Assembly (NCBI RefSeq): GCF_900111765.1
Contig: NZ_FOIB01000002.1
Location: 868,001 to 932,000, forward strand
Direction: 5' to 3'
Length of the DNA stretch: 64,000 bases
From: Myxococcus fulvus
GTDB lineage: Bacteria > Myxococcota > Myxococcia > Myxococcales > Myxococcaceae
Shown here: in pieces, positions 32,297 through 41,302 of the stretch
Position numbering within the stretch: the first letter of the stretch is position 1
How the letters are laid out: each line of letters begins with the position of its first letter
Translations under genes and position numbers: made by a program
The notes under the pieces: generated by a model
Databases searched by the model: none
Seen by the model: the letters and a program-made list of their open reading frames with translations, nothing else
Told to the model about the DNA's origin: nothing

Positions 32297-34159
32297 CTAC
32301 AGCGGCGAGTCGAGGAAGCTGGGGCGCAGGTCCGTCACCTGGCCGCCGGCGAACGTGAAGCGGCTGCCGATGGGAGGCCGGTCGCCGTTGAGCACGTAGC
32401 CGAAGTCGATCCGGAACGGGTTGACGTTGAACTGCGGGAAGAGCAGTCGCAGGCCCACGCCCACGGACGTCACCATGTCCGGCCTGTCGTTGAACGCGCT
32501 GCCCGAGTCGAGGAAGAGCACGCCGCCCACGTGCACGGTCTTGATGACCAGCGGCGCGGTCCGGTACTCCACGTTCACGAGCAACATCCGCTTGCCGGAG
32601 TACTCGTCCGCGGGCGCGCCGCGAAGGCCGTTGCCTCCCCCGAGGAGCGTCACCCGGTCGAACAGGTCGTCGATGTTGACGTCCAGCAGGCCGCGCGCGA
32701 CGAAGCGGCCTCCGAGCACCTTGGGCGACACCTGCGTCAGCTCCGCGGCCCAGTGGCGGTTGTTCCACGTCGCCGCGTCGCCCATCTGTCGACGGATGGA
32801 GCCGGAGGCGGACACGGTGGTGAGCGCCTCGCCCCAGCGCAGGCGGTAGCGCGCGGCCAGTCCCGCCTCGGTGAAGTGCGTGTCGTCACCGAAGACGGGC
32901 GGTGCGTAGCGCAGCGTCGCGGAGAGCCAGTGGCCCATCTGGTAGTCCTCGGAGAGGACGTAGGAGTCCACGTCGCGGAGGACTTCGTAGCGGGCCTCGA
33001 AGGCGCGCAGTGACATGGACACGTAGCCCGCGTCCTCGGCGCGCGGCAGGTAGTTGCGCCGGAACCAGGCGGACTGGTCCTCGGTCAACATCGACGCCCT
33101 CGGCGGGTCGTAGGCGTAGTGGTACGCGCCCACGGAGCCGCTCAGGTTGAGCTTGTAGCGCAGCCCGAAGGAGCGCGTGTACGAGGCCGCGCCCGCGATC
33201 TCCTCCGTCCGATACACGTAGGGCACCGTCGGGCCGCCGGGGAACGGGAGCTGCCAGATGTCCGCGCCCCGGTAGACGCGGTTGGTCTCCACGTTCCACG
33301 CCACGGATGAGCTCACGCTCCACGGCGTCGACAGCGAGTACAGCGGCCGGCTCACGGAGACGCTGCCCCGGGAGCCCTCGGCCTGGCCACTCTCGCGTCC
33401 GATGATGATGGCGGCGGACTCGGTGAACGACCAGCGACTGCCCAGCACGCGCGGGTCCGTGTAGCTCTGTCCGAGGCTGAGCGTGTCCAGGCGCAGGATG
33501 AAGTCCACCGCGAGCTTCTTGCCCCGGCCCAGGAAGTTCTGCTCGGTGCCCTGCAGCCGCAGGTACTGGAGCAGCGAGCCGACGGCGGAGAAGTCGCTGT
33601 TGAGCCGCAGGGACCAGATGTCCTTGGTGACGACGAGCAGCGACACCGTGCCGGGCGTCTTGCCGACGAGCGGGACGACTCGCACCACGGAGAACAGGCG
33701 CAGTGAGCGCAGGTTGCGCGCCGTCTCCTCCGCGAGGCGCGTGGAGTAGGGCTGACCGAGCGGCAGCAACACCTCGCGTCGGACGACCTCGTCGCGCGTG
33801 CGCACGTGGAAGATGTTGAGGAAGTCCGGATACGGGTCGCTCTCGGCCACCACCTCCTCGGTGTCGACGAGCACGTCCGACAGCGGCTTGCCCTCGGGGG
33901 CAGGGTCCACCTGGCGGCCGCGGCGGACGAGCGACTCGACGACGAGCGCCTCCTCGTAGTTCTCCTGCGTCAGCCCGGGCGCGCGCGCGGGTGGAGGCTC
34001 CACCGTGGCGCCCTCGGGTTGCTCACCCTGCTGTGTCGCGACGGGCGCGTCGGGTGGCGGAGTCGCGACGACGGGAGCCGGCGTCTCGGAGACGGGCTCC
34101 GCCTGGAGTGGAGTCAGGGCAAGGGGAACGACGATGAGGGCAACCAGTGGTAGCGCCAC
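32297..34159 (-). CDS. Omp85/BamA-superfamily outer-membrane protein
   Basis: A 620-residue exported protein. The GTG at 34159 has AGGA upstream and starts a signal peptide (VALPLVALIVVPLALTPLQA); the frame is open 456 bases further but reads as non-native Arg/Gly-rich sequence. A Pro-rich stretch and a POTRA-like region (RREVLLPLGQPYSTRLAEETARNLRSL) precede a beta-barrel of alternating residues. The conserved Omp85 block (LGGGNGLRGAPADEYSGKR) and a barrel-end strand FRIDFGYV are visible. It has fewer POTRA domains than BamA, so it is more likely a specialised secretion or assembly porin than the essential BamA. Confidence 0.78.
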   Translation of the reverse strand: MALPLVALIVVPLALTPLQAEPVSETPAPVVATPPPDAPVATQQGEQPEGATVEPPPARAPGLTQENYEEALVVESLVRRGRQVDPAPEGKPLSDVLVDTEEVVAESDPYPDFLNIFHVRTRDEVVRREVLLPLGQPYSTRLAEETARNLRSLRLFSVVRVVPLVGKTPGTVSLLVVTKDIWSLRLNSDFSAVGSLLQYLRLQGTEQNFLGRGKKLAVDFILRLDTLSLGQSYTDPRVLGSRWSFTESAAIIIGRESGQAEGSRGSVSVSRPLYSLSTPWSVSSSVAWNVETNRVYRGADIWQLPFPGGPTVPYVYRTEEIAGAASYTRSFGLRYKLNLSGSVGAYHYAYDPPRASMLTEDQSAWFRRNYLPRAEDAGYVSMSLRAFEARYEVLRDVDSYVLSEDYQMGHWLSATLRYAPPVFGDDTHFTEAGLAARYRLRWGEALTTVSASGSIRRQMGDAATWNNRHWAAELTQVSPKVLGGRFVARGLLDVNIDDLFDRVTLLGGGNGLRGAPADEYSGKRMLLVNVEYRTAPLVIKTVHVGGVLFLDSGSAFNDRPDMVTSVGVGLRLLFPQFNVNPFRIDFGYVLNGDRPPIGSRFTFAGGQVTDLRPSFLDSPL

Positions 34160-34613
34160 CCCACCATCCTGGCATGCGCCGCATTCCTGGCGAGCATCTT
34201 CATCGCGGGAAGCTCGGATGGCGCGGGCCGCCAACGTCGGCCGTCCTGCGAGGACCAGGCTGCCGCTCGGGCACGAGCCGCCCAGAATTTCGGGGCGTGG
34301 ACAGCATCGCCAGGTGCACGGGGCAGCGCCCGTCTTCGGTGCGGCCTCTGGCAAGGCCCCCTCGTTGAGAGCTGTCGCCCGAGCCGCCGGACGGCCTGCC
34401 CCCACGTAGGAGCCGAATCCGGTGTGAGCATCCTCCTTCACAGCAGCGGCCCCCTGCCCCGCTGGCGGCACGCTCCCCTCCGGAAACCCTCGGGAAATGC
34501 CGCTGTAATACCGCGCGGAAGGTGGCGTCTTCCTGGGTGAACGGTGGGTCGCGGCTCGTGAGTCCTCGAGCGCTCCCCCCCGGAACCATCCAGTCCTGGA
34601 GGTCCCTTTCCCC
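34160..34613. other. Intergenic region without a supported gene
   Basis: About 450 bases between the divergent Omp85-like and cation-efflux genes. Open frames on both strands overlap each other, lack ribosome-binding sites and give Arg/Pro-rich products, so I do not call a gene. I looked for a riboswitch or metal-responsive leader before the CDF gene and saw no recognisable motif. Promoters of both genes must lie here. Confidence 0.5.
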
Positions 34614-35531
34614 ATGTCGGGTTCACACAGTCACGCGCCCACGTCGCACGGTCGAGCCTTCGCGCTCGGCGTCACCCTCAACCTGGCCTTCGTGGCCATC
34701 GAGGCGCTCTACGGCTTCCTCTCCGGCTCGCTGGCGCTGCTCGCGGACGCGGGCCACAACCTGAGCGACGTGCTGGGGCTCGTGCTCGCCTGGGGTGCCA
34801 GCATCCTCGCCCGGCGCCAGCCCACGGAGCGACGCAGCTACGGCCTGCGCGGTGCGTCCATCCTCGCGGCCCTCTTCAATGCGCTCCTGCTGTTGGTCGC
34901 CGTCGGCGCCATCGGCTGGGAAGCCCTCCGCCGCTTCGGCGAGCCCGCGCCCGTCGCCAGCCTCACCGTCATGAGTGTCGCGGGCATCGGCGTCGTCATC
35001 AACACCGCCACCGCCCTGCTCTTCTGGAGAGGCCGCGAGAACGACCTCAACGTGCAGGGCGCGTTCCTCCACATGGCCGCCGACGCGGGCGTATCGCTCG
35101 CCGTGGTGCTCAGCGGCGCGCTCATCTACTTCACGGGGCAGACGTGGCTGGACCCGGTGGTGACGCTCGGCATCGCGCTGCTCATCCTCGTCAGCACGTG
35201 GCGACTGCTGGTGGACTCCGTCAACCTCGCGCTGCAGGCCGTTCCCGCGAACATCGACCTGGGCGCGGTGCGAAGCCTCATGACGCAGGCGCCCGGTGTC
35301 ACCGGCGTGCACGACCTCCACGTCTGGGCCCTGAGCACCACCGAGTCGGCCCTCACCGCCCACCTCGTGGTGAACGCGCCGTCCGGTGACGAGGCGCTCG
35401 TCCCCTCGCTGAAGGCACGGCTGCACGACACGTTCGGCATCGAGCACGTCACGCTCCAGCTCGAGCCCGCGCTCGCCGCGACCTGCCACCCCTGCGCCCC
35501 TGGGGACGCGCGTCATGCTGCCTGCGCCTGA
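34614..35531 (+). CDS. czcD: CDF-family cation efflux protein (CzcD-like)
   Basis: A 305-residue inner-membrane antiporter that would export Zn, Co or Cd in exchange for protons. The His-rich start (GSHSHAPTSHG), helix II metal site HNLSD (ALLADAGHNLSDVLG) and helix V site HMAADAG are the CzcD-type His/Asp tetrad. Six membrane helices and a cytoplasmic ferredoxin-like domain ending LEPALAATCHPC follow, with a Cys/His-rich tail. The ATG has a GGAGG site. The next gene, DUF3703, commonly accompanies czcD-like genes. Confidence 0.88.
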   Translation: MSGSHSHAPTSHGRAFALGVTLNLAFVAIEALYGFLSGSLALLADAGHNLSDVLGLVLAWGASILARRQPTERRSYGLRGASILAALFNALLLLVAVGAIGWEALRRFGEPAPVASLTVMSVAGIGVVINTATALLFWRGRENDLNVQGAFLHMAADAGVSLAVVLSGALIYFTGQTWLDPVVTLGIALLILVSTWRLLVDSVNLALQAVPANIDLGAVRSLMTQAPGVTGVHDLHVWALSTTESALTAHLVVNAPSGDEALVPSLKARLHDTFGIEHVTLQLEPALAATCHPCAPGDARHAACA

Positions 35532-35549
35532 CCCACACCGAGACCTCCG

Positions 35550-35891
35550 ATGACCCCGACCCTGCGAACCCACTTCGACCTCGAGCTGCGGCGCGCCGCT
35601 GAAGCCCATGCACGCGGAGCCCACCACGACGCCTGGCGATTCCTGGAGCGCGCCCACATCCTGAGCCAGGCGCATGCGTGGCCCCACCTGCGCGTCCACG
35701 GCGCCATGTTCCGCTGGGCCGTTCGACATGGAGACTGGCGGGAGCTGCTCGGACAATTGCCGCGACTCCTCCTGGCCGCGCCGGGCTCGTGGTCCGGTCG
35801 CGCGCCGCTGGGCAACACGGGCGGCGCCGACGTGGGCATCTTCACGCCCATGGCCATCCCAGAGGACCTCCGCGCCATCCTGGACGCGTGA
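35550..35891 (+). CDS. DUF3703 family protein
   Basis: A 113-residue soluble protein with the DUF3703 look: HFDLELRRAAEAHARG, WRFLERAHILSQ, HxRVHGAM and a C-terminal GNTGGADVGIFTPMAIPEDL. Rich in His, which fits a metal-related accessory role, but no function is known. It starts 18 bases after the CDF exporter gene and is very likely cotranscribed with it. Confidence 0.78.
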   Translation: MTPTLRTHFDLELRRAAEAHARGAHHDAWRFLERAHILSQAHAWPHLRVHGAMFRWAVRHGDWRELLGQLPRLLLAAPGSWSGRAPLGNTGGADVGIFTPMAIPEDLRAILDA

Positions 35892-36027
35892 TAACTCCCC
35901 GCGTCGAGGTGACGTCCCGCGTCGAGCCCCCATCGACACGGGTCTGTGACGGACGCGGCACGCGATGCGGGCATGGACTGGCGCTAGGCTCGCGCCGGTG
36001 GAGTCACTCCACCGGGGGGCACGCTTC

Positions 36028-36945
36028 ATGACCGCGTCGGACACCGCGCATCGTCAGCCATCATCTCGTCTGCCCAAATCGCTGCCGGAGCTGCAAGCCC
36101 TGCGCGCATGGCGCGAACCCATCTCCGGCCCCGCGCGCTTCCACGTGGAGCCGACAGACATCTTCGTCGCCACCTATCCCAAGTGCGGAACCACCTGGAC
36201 GCAGCAGATCGTCCACGGACTGCGCACGCGCGGCGACATGGGCTTCGAGGAGATCTCCCTCGTCGTCCCGTGGCTGGAGAGCCCACCCCTCCCAGGCGTC
36301 GACCTCGCGGGACCCCAGGTCGCCAGGCCCCGCGCGTTCAAGACCCACCTGCATTGGGAGCGGGTGCCGAAGGGCGGGCGCTACATCCACGTGATGCGAG
36401 ACCCGGCGGACACGCTCACGTCCTTCTATCACTACGTGAATGGCTGGATGTTCGAGCCCGACTCCGTCAGCGTGGAGGAGTTCTGCTTCGGCATCTTCCT
36501 GAAGGACGCGCGCTTCGGCTGCTACTGGGAACACCTGCGCGCCTGGTGGAGCGTGCGTGAGCGCGACGACGTGCTGCTGCTCGCCTACGAGGACATGAAG
36601 GAGGACCTGGAGTCAGCGGTCCGAAGCATCGGCGCCTTCATGGGCATCCCCCTGGACGACGAGCTCGTCGCGCTCGTGACGAAGCAGTCCACCTTCGAGT
36701 TCATGCACGCGCACGAGTCCCAGTTCGACGACCACCCGACGACCGAGGCCGTCAATCGACTCATCGCGCTCCCACCCGAGGTCCAGACCACCAAGGTCCG
36801 GGCGGGCCGCGTGGGAGACTCCTCGGAGCTGTCCGCGTCGGTGCACGACGTGCTCGCCGCGACCTGGCGCGCGGACATCGAGGTGCCACTCGGCATCCCC
36901 TCCTATGCACACCTGCGCTCTCAAGCCCGGACGATTCGCTCGTAG
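36028..36945 (+). CDS. Sulfotransferase (PAPS-dependent, cytosolic type)
   Basis: A 305-residue enzyme that would transfer sulfate from PAPS to a small-molecule or sugar acceptor. The 5'-phosphosulfate loop YPKCGTTWTQQ covers residues 50-60 and the 3'-phosphate site HVMRDPADTLTSFYHYVNG is intact, as in eukaryotic-type SULT enzymes. The ATG at 36028 has a G-rich site upstream. Its 3' end overlaps the end of the convergent second sulfotransferase gene by 25 bases. The acceptor is unknown. Confidence 0.85.
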   Translation: MTASDTAHRQPSSRLPKSLPELQALRAWREPISGPARFHVEPTDIFVATYPKCGTTWTQQIVHGLRTRGDMGFEEISLVVPWLESPPLPGVDLAGPQVARPRAFKTHLHWERVPKGGRYIHVMRDPADTLTSFYHYVNGWMFEPDSVSVEEFCFGIFLKDARFGCYWEHLRAWWSVRERDDVLLLAYEDMKEDLESAVRSIGAFMGIPLDDELVALVTKQSTFEFMHAHESQFDDHPTTEAVNRLIALPPEVQTTKVRAGRVGDSSELSASVHDVLAATWRADIEVPLGIPSYAHLRSQARTIRS

Positions 36946-37694
36946 CCCAGCGCCTCCAGCACGTCCTCGTGGCCCGCGAGCGCCGTGTTGATTTCATCCA
37001 GGTCCGCGGCGCTCATGCGCCCGAGCGAGTCCCCGTTGAAGTCCCGGATGGTGCTGTGCTCGCCCATGATGTCGAACGCGCGGCCGACATCCAGCCGCCC
37101 CAGCTCCGGGATGTACTCGAGGATTCGCGCGGCGATGCGCTCCGGCGACTGACAGAGGTCTTCATAACGAAAGAAGAGCGAGCCTCGCAGCACGGCCCGG
37201 TTGCGCAGCTGCAGACGACTGGAGCGCACCCAATGCGCCGTCGCGACGGACAGCGGATAGCCGCGCTTGCGCCGCACGCCCTCGGCGAAGGCATAGGGAC
37301 TGCGCACCGAGACGATGAACCGCGCGGGCGCGAACTGCTCCTGCAACAGCGGCGCGGCCATCACCATGGGCGGGCTCTTCTCCACGAGCACCGCCTTGCC
37401 CAAATCCCACGCGCGATGCCAGACGGCCTTGATGCGCTCCCAGTGGTAGCGCTGGGGGTCCGCGAACTTCGCCTCGTTCGTCGTCCAGTTGCGAAGCTCG
37501 TCCGACCCGGTGTCGGGGATGGGCATCGCCTCCGGGTCATCCCGGTGCACCAGCCACTGTCCCTCGTGGTTCATCGAGTCGAACACGGACACCTGGTCCG
37601 ACGTGGCCAACAGCCGCACCAGCAACGTGCTGCCGCTGTTGTTCGGACAGATGACGAATGTGTACAGCGGCGACCTGCGCACCACCTGCTCCAC
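36921..37694 (-). CDS. Sulfotransferase-family protein (different subtype)
   Basis: A 257-residue protein with a P-loop-like PAPS motif CPNNSGSTLLVRLL near the N-terminus and a VEKSPPMVMAAPLL...RFIVSVRSPYAFAEG block that serves as the 3'-phosphate site in Sulfotransfer_3-type enzymes. It is only distantly like the convergent enzyme at 36028, so this is not a recent duplication. The GTG at 37694 follows a GGGGGTGAT site. Substrate unknown; this type often acts on glycans or lipids. Confidence 0.75.
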   Translation of the reverse strand: MEQVVRRSPLYTFVICPNNSGSTLLVRLLATSDQVSVFDSMNHEGQWLVHRDDPEAMPIPDTGSDELRNWTTNEAKFADPQRYHWERIKAVWHRAWDLGKAVLVEKSPPMVMAAPLLQEQFAPARFIVSVRSPYAFAEGVRRKRGYPLSVATAHWVRSSRLQLRNRAVLRGSLFFRYEDLCQSPERIAARILEYIPELGRLDVGRAFDIMGEHSTIRDFNGDSLGRMSAADLDEINTALAGHEDVLEALGYERIVRA

Positions 37695-37745
37695 GAATCA
37701 CCCCCGGGACCTGCGGACAGGCGTCTCACGAATCGCGCACCCACG

Positions 37746-39020
37746 TCATGACGAGACGCGGCGAGCCCTCGCGAATCCCCGCTCTCGCGCCGCCAGTCGC
37801 GTGACACCCCAGAACACCAGCGCCACGGCGGCGATGGCCGCCCCTTGCGCGCACACGCCCACCCAACCCGCGTGCGCGAACACCACCGTGGACGCGAGCG
37901 AGCCCGCGCCACTCCCGATGGAATAGAAGACCATGTAGCCCGCCACCAACCGGCTGCGCGCCTCCGGACGGACCGCGTACAGCTCGCTCTGGTTGGTCAC
38001 GTGCAACGCCTGGATGGCCAGGTCCAGGCCGATGATTCCCAACCCCAGCGCCCACAACGACTGGTGCGTCTGCGTCAACACCACGGGAACCCACGACACC
38101 AGCAGCAGCACCAGCGCGAACCACGTCGTCCGATTCCCGAAGCCCCGGTCCGCCAGTCGCCCCGCCCTCGACGCACCCAGCGCGCCCGCCACCCCCGCGA
38201 GGCCGAACAGGCCCACCTGCGTGTGCGAGAGCGAGAACGGAGGCGCCGCCAGCAGCAGCACCATCGGCGTCCACAAGGTGCTGAACGTGGCGAAGCCCAA
38301 CAGCGCGAGCACCGCGCGGACGCGCAACACGGGCTCCTCCACGAACAGCGTGAGCACCGAGCGCAACAGCTCCGGATAGGACAGCCGCGTGCGCGCGCGC
38401 TCCCGAGGCAGCACCCGCAGCAGCGCCAGCGCCACGAGCAACGTCGCGCCCGCCGACACGAGATAGACGGAGCGCCACCCGGCGACGTCCGACAGGAAGC
38501 CCGCCACGGTGCGAGCCATCAGGATGCCTATCACCACCCCGCTCGTCACCAACCCCACCACGCGGCCCCGCTCGGCCGGCGACGCCAGCGACGCGGAGAA
38601 CGCCACCAACACCTGCGTGACGACCGCGAGCAACCCCACCACCGCCAGCGCGCCGAGCAACACCGCACCCGTGGGCGCAAGCCCCACCAACACCAACGCC
38701 GCCACCGACAGCAGCATCTGCAGCGCGACCAGCCGACGCCGCTCCACCAGATCGCCCAGCGGCACCAGGAACAACAACCCCACCCCGTACCCCACCTGCG
38801 TGACGGTGACGACCACGCCCACCGTCGCCGGCGCCAACCCCAGCTCCCGCGCCATCGCATCCAACAGCGGCTGCGCGTAGTACACGTTGGCGACGGCCAG
38901 CCCGCAGGCCACCGCGAACAACCACGTCACCGCGCCCGACAGCCCGGGCACGCCCCTGCCCGCGGGCGCCCCCTCCTCCACTCCACCGTCGGAGACCCGC
39001 ACCCCGGACTCGCGCCGCAT
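37746..39020 (-). CDS. MFS transporter (drug/metabolite exporter type)
   Basis: A 424-residue inner-membrane protein with twelve hydrophobic helices. The MFS signature between helices 2 and 3 is present (VPLGDLVERRRLV), and the first helix block LAVANVYYAQPLLDAMARELG is typical of the YybF/AraJ-like exporters. It is divergent from an HxlR-type regulator with an 84-base spacer that holds a perfect palindrome, so it is probably the regulated target. A following gene on the same strand (37694) starts 51 bases after its stop. Confidence 0.82.
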   Translation of the reverse strand: MRRESGVRVSDGGVEEGAPAGRGVPGLSGAVTWLFAVACGLAVANVYYAQPLLDAMARELGLAPATVGVVVTVTQVGYGVGLLFLVPLGDLVERRRLVALQMLLSVAALVLVGLAPTGAVLLGALAVVGLLAVVTQVLVAFSASLASPAERGRVVGLVTSGVVIGILMARTVAGFLSDVAGWRSVYLVSAGATLLVALALLRVLPRERARTRLSYPELLRSVLTLFVEEPVLRVRAVLALLGFATFSTLWTPMVLLLAAPPFSLSHTQVGLFGLAGVAGALGASRAGRLADRGFGNRTTWFALVLLLVSWVPVVLTQTHQSLWALGLGIIGLDLAIQALHVTNQSELYAVRPEARSRLVAGYMVFYSIGSGAGSLASTVVFAHAGWVGVCAQGAAIAAVALVFWGVTRLAARERGFARARRVSS

Positions 39021-39037
39021 CCCTCACCTGCCCGCAT

Positions 39038-39058
39038 CTGGTTTCAAAATGAAACCAG
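39038..39058. promoter_or_regulatory. Perfect palindrome, likely HxlR operator
   Basis: Arms CTGGTTTCA and TGAAACCAG are exact inverse complements around three A residues. It lies in the 84-base spacer between the MFS exporter start (39020) and the HxlR gene start (39105), and is much richer in A/T than its surroundings. A dimeric winged-helix regulator of the HxlR type binds such sites, so it is the natural operator for both genes. Confidence 0.7.
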
Positions 39059-39104
39059 CGGGGAGTTAACGGCCTGGAGGGGATGTGGCAACCTTCGTTT
39101 CCGA

Positions 39105-39575
39105 ATGGCGCAGCGAAAGCCCCCCAGCCAGGCCGAGTGCCCCGTCGAGCGGACCGTGGACATCCTCGGCGACGAGTGGTCCCTGCTCATCCTCCGGGAC
39201 GTGTTCGACGGCCTGCGCCGCTTCGGAGAGCTCCACAAGAACCTGGGCGTGGCGCGCAACATCCTCTCCGGTCGCCTGCGCAACCTCGTCGCGCACGGCA
39301 TCCTGGAGACGGTGGCCGCGTCCGACGGGAGCGCCTTCCACGAGTACGCGCTGACGCCCAAGGGCAAGGACCTGTTCCAGGTCATCGTGGCTTTGAGGCA
39401 GTGGGGCGAGCACCACTGCTTCCAACCCGACGAGCCCCGCTCCCGGCTGGTCGACGCGGAGCACGGCAGGCCCGTGCGCCCCCTGGAGCTGCGCGCCGAG
39501 GACGGCCGTGCCCTGGCGTGCTCGGACGCCGTCGTGAAGAAGGTGTCCGAGCAGAAGCCGCGCAGGAAGCGCTGA
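39105..39575 (+). CDS. HxlR-family winged-helix transcriptional regulator
   Basis: A 156-residue regulator. The HxlR signature is plain: CPVERTVDILGDEWSLLILRDVFDG, RFGELHKNLGVARNILSGRLRNLV and the wing YALTPKGKDL. The Cys at residue 12 (AECPVER) is in the position used for redox sensing in some family members. The ATG at 39105 has no clear Shine-Dalgarno site, but the family N-terminus starts just after it; the long open frame upstream is the antisense of the MFS gene. It probably represses the divergent exporter and itself. Confidence 0.88.
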   Translation: MAQRKPPSQAECPVERTVDILGDEWSLLILRDVFDGLRRFGELHKNLGVARNILSGRLRNLVAHGILETVAASDGSAFHEYALTPKGKDLFQVIVALRQWGEHHCFQPDEPRSRLVDAEHGRPVRPLELRAEDGRALACSDAVVKKVSEQKPRRKR

Positions 39576-39578
39576 GCG

Positions 39579-40028
39579 CTACTGCGCGGACAGCACCTCG
39601 ATGGTCGGCTCCATCACCACCTCGGCGGTGATGCTCTGGCCGATGAAGCAGTACTTGTGCGCCTTCACGAACATCTCGCGCACCTTCTCCACGTCCGTGC
39701 CCGGCGCCACGCGGATGAGCGGCGCCAGGCGGACCTTGTTCACCCGCTTCACCTTCTCCACCGTGTCGAGGAACACCGTCACCTGGTCCTCGTACGAGCG
39801 CACGTCCAGCCGCAGCTTCTTCGCCAGCGCCAGGAACGTGAGCAGGTGGCACTGCGCCACCGAGGCCCCGAGCAGGTCCTCCGGATTCCAGCGCGAGTCC
39901 TCACCGCCATACCCCGTCCCCGCGCTCACCAGGATGTCCGGCTTGCCATCCGTGCCGGCCACCGCGTTGCGGCTGTACTCGCTCGCGGTGGAGCCCTTCC
40001 ACGTGAGCCTCAGCGGAAATCCTTCCAC
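39579..40028 (-). CDS. OsmC-family peroxiredoxin-like protein
   Basis: A 149-residue OsmC-fold protein likely to reduce organic hydroperoxides. The two active cysteines appear in SVAQCHLLTFLALAKK and AHKYCFIGQSI, and the front ESR-type region (NPEDLLGASVAQC) matches. The GTG at 40028 has a perfect AGGAGG six bases upstream. It converges on the HxlR gene with a three-base gap. It may be an OhrA/OsmC/YhfA-type; the exact subgroup is uncertain. Confidence 0.85.
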   Translation of the reverse strand: MEGFPLRLTWKGSTASEYSRNAVAGTDGKPDILVSAGTGYGGEDSRWNPEDLLGASVAQCHLLTFLALAKKLRLDVRSYEDQVTVFLDTVEKVKRVNKVRLAPLIRVAPGTDVEKVREMFVKAHKYCFIGQSITAEVVMEPTIEVLSAQ

Positions 40029-40149
40029 GTCCTGCCTCCTTGCGTTTCGTGTGTCCTCGGGCCCGAGCATAGGAGCCCCCGCGTCGTTCCGGCTCGACTG
40101 TCGCACCAGCTCACTCCATCGAGGGAGCCTGGCCCCCACGCGCAGTCGG

Positions 40150-41013
40150 TCAGCCGCCGCGCAGGTCCGCGCCCTTCGGCACGGGCAGCTTCTCCCCGCG
40201 CGCAATCGCCGAGACGATGCGCGCGAGCTTCTCCACGCCGTCCGACAACGCCGCGGGCCCCGGCTGCAGGATGAGGCTGCTCTTCACCTCGTAGAGCTGG
40301 TCGTCCACCACCGCCGTCACCTTCTCCCAGCCCGGACGCGCGGCAATCTTGTCCCGCTTCGCCTTGCGGCCACACCAGCTGGCGATGACGCCCTCGGGGT
40401 TCCTGCGCGCCACCTCCTCGGGCTCGAAGATGCGCCCCTTGGCGCCCTGCGACGCGCGCGACTCGCGGCACACGTCCACCCCGCCCACCAGCTCCACCAG
40501 CTCCGAGCACCAGCGGATGCCGGAGATGAGCGGCTCGTGCCACTCCTCGAAGAAGATGCGCGGCCGGCGCGGCAAGGACTCCGCCGCGTCCGCGTGGCGC
40601 GTGAGGTTCGCCGTCAGCTCCTCCGCCAGCTTCTCCGCCGCCTCCGCCCGCCCCACCAGCGCGCCCGTCAGCCGCACCGACTGGAGGATCTCCGCCACCG
40701 AGCGCTGGTTGAACAGGTACACGGGCACGCCCCGCTTGCACAGCTCGCGGCCCAGGTCCGCCTGCAGGTCGGAGAAGCCCAGCACCAGGTCCGGTTTGAG
40801 CTCCAAGATGCGCTCGAAGTTGGCGTCCAGGAACGACGACACCCGGGGCTTCTTGCGCGCCTCCGGCGGCCGCACCGTGAAGCCAGACACCCCCACCACC
40901 AGCTCCCCCGCGCCGATGCGGTAGAGCACCTCCGTCGTCTCCTCCGTCATGCACACCACCCGCCGCGGGTAGGCGGGCGCGCTGGAAAGCAACTCGGTCA
41001 GGTGGACGCTCAT
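40150..41013 (-). CDS. BtuF-like vitamin B12/metal-chelate substrate-binding-type protein, without signal peptide
   Basis: A 287-residue Peripla_BP_2-type protein: two lobes joined by a long helix, with RRVVCMTEETTEVLYRIGAGELVVGVSGF at the start, LKPDLVLGFSDLQADL in lobe one and a second lobe around GGVDVCRES. The sequence begins directly with the fold and has no hydrophobic leader at the ATG at 41013, so it would stay in the cytoplasm unless exported otherwise. No ABC permease or ATPase gene is next to it. It may bind cobalamin, but that is inferred only from the fold. Confidence 0.72.
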   Translation of the reverse strand: MSVHLTELLSSAPAYPRRVVCMTEETTEVLYRIGAGELVVGVSGFTVRPPEARKKPRVSSFLDANFERILELKPDLVLGFSDLQADLGRELCKRGVPVYLFNQRSVAEILQSVRLTGALVGRAEAAEKLAEELTANLTRHADAAESLPRRPRIFFEEWHEPLISGIRWCSELVELVGGVDVCRESRASQGAKGRIFEPEEVARRNPEGVIASWCGRKAKRDKIAARPGWEKVTAVVDDQLYEVKSSLILQPGPAALSDGVEKLARIVSAIARGEKLPVPKGADLRGG

Positions 41014-41302
41014 CCCGTCAGCCTAACCGCGCGCACCCTCTTCGCGGAGCCTTCGTGAAATCCCGAAAACCATGTTCCACACTCCGAGTCCCTCACGCTC
41101 GCGCCCCTCAGTCCGCGTCCGCCGGATGATCCACCGGCCGCGTGTCCGGTGCCGGACGTTGCGGCGCCCAGGCCGGTTTCTCGGCCGTTGATGCACTGCG
41201 CCAACCTGGCAGGTCGCTTGGGCAGTGGACGATTGCGGTGTTAGCATCCACACGCATGTTCGACCGGAGCGTCGTGTGCCTTCCCGGTCGGTGGGGGCAG
41301 AC

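Noticed and set aside
34114-34589. Several 70-130-residue frames in the gap before the CDF gene
   Set aside because: They overlap on both strands, lack ribosome-binding sites and codon bias, and have no recognisable protein features.
37845-39104. Long plus-strand frame leading into the HxlR gene
   Set aside because: Antisense of the MFS gene, Arg/His/Gln-rich, and the HxlR N-terminal signature starts after ATG 39105.
41014-41302. Possible cobalamin riboswitch before the kinase-TonB receptor genes
   Set aside because: No B12-box-like sequence or supporting helices could be read; the receptor ligand is therefore not assigned to cobalamin.
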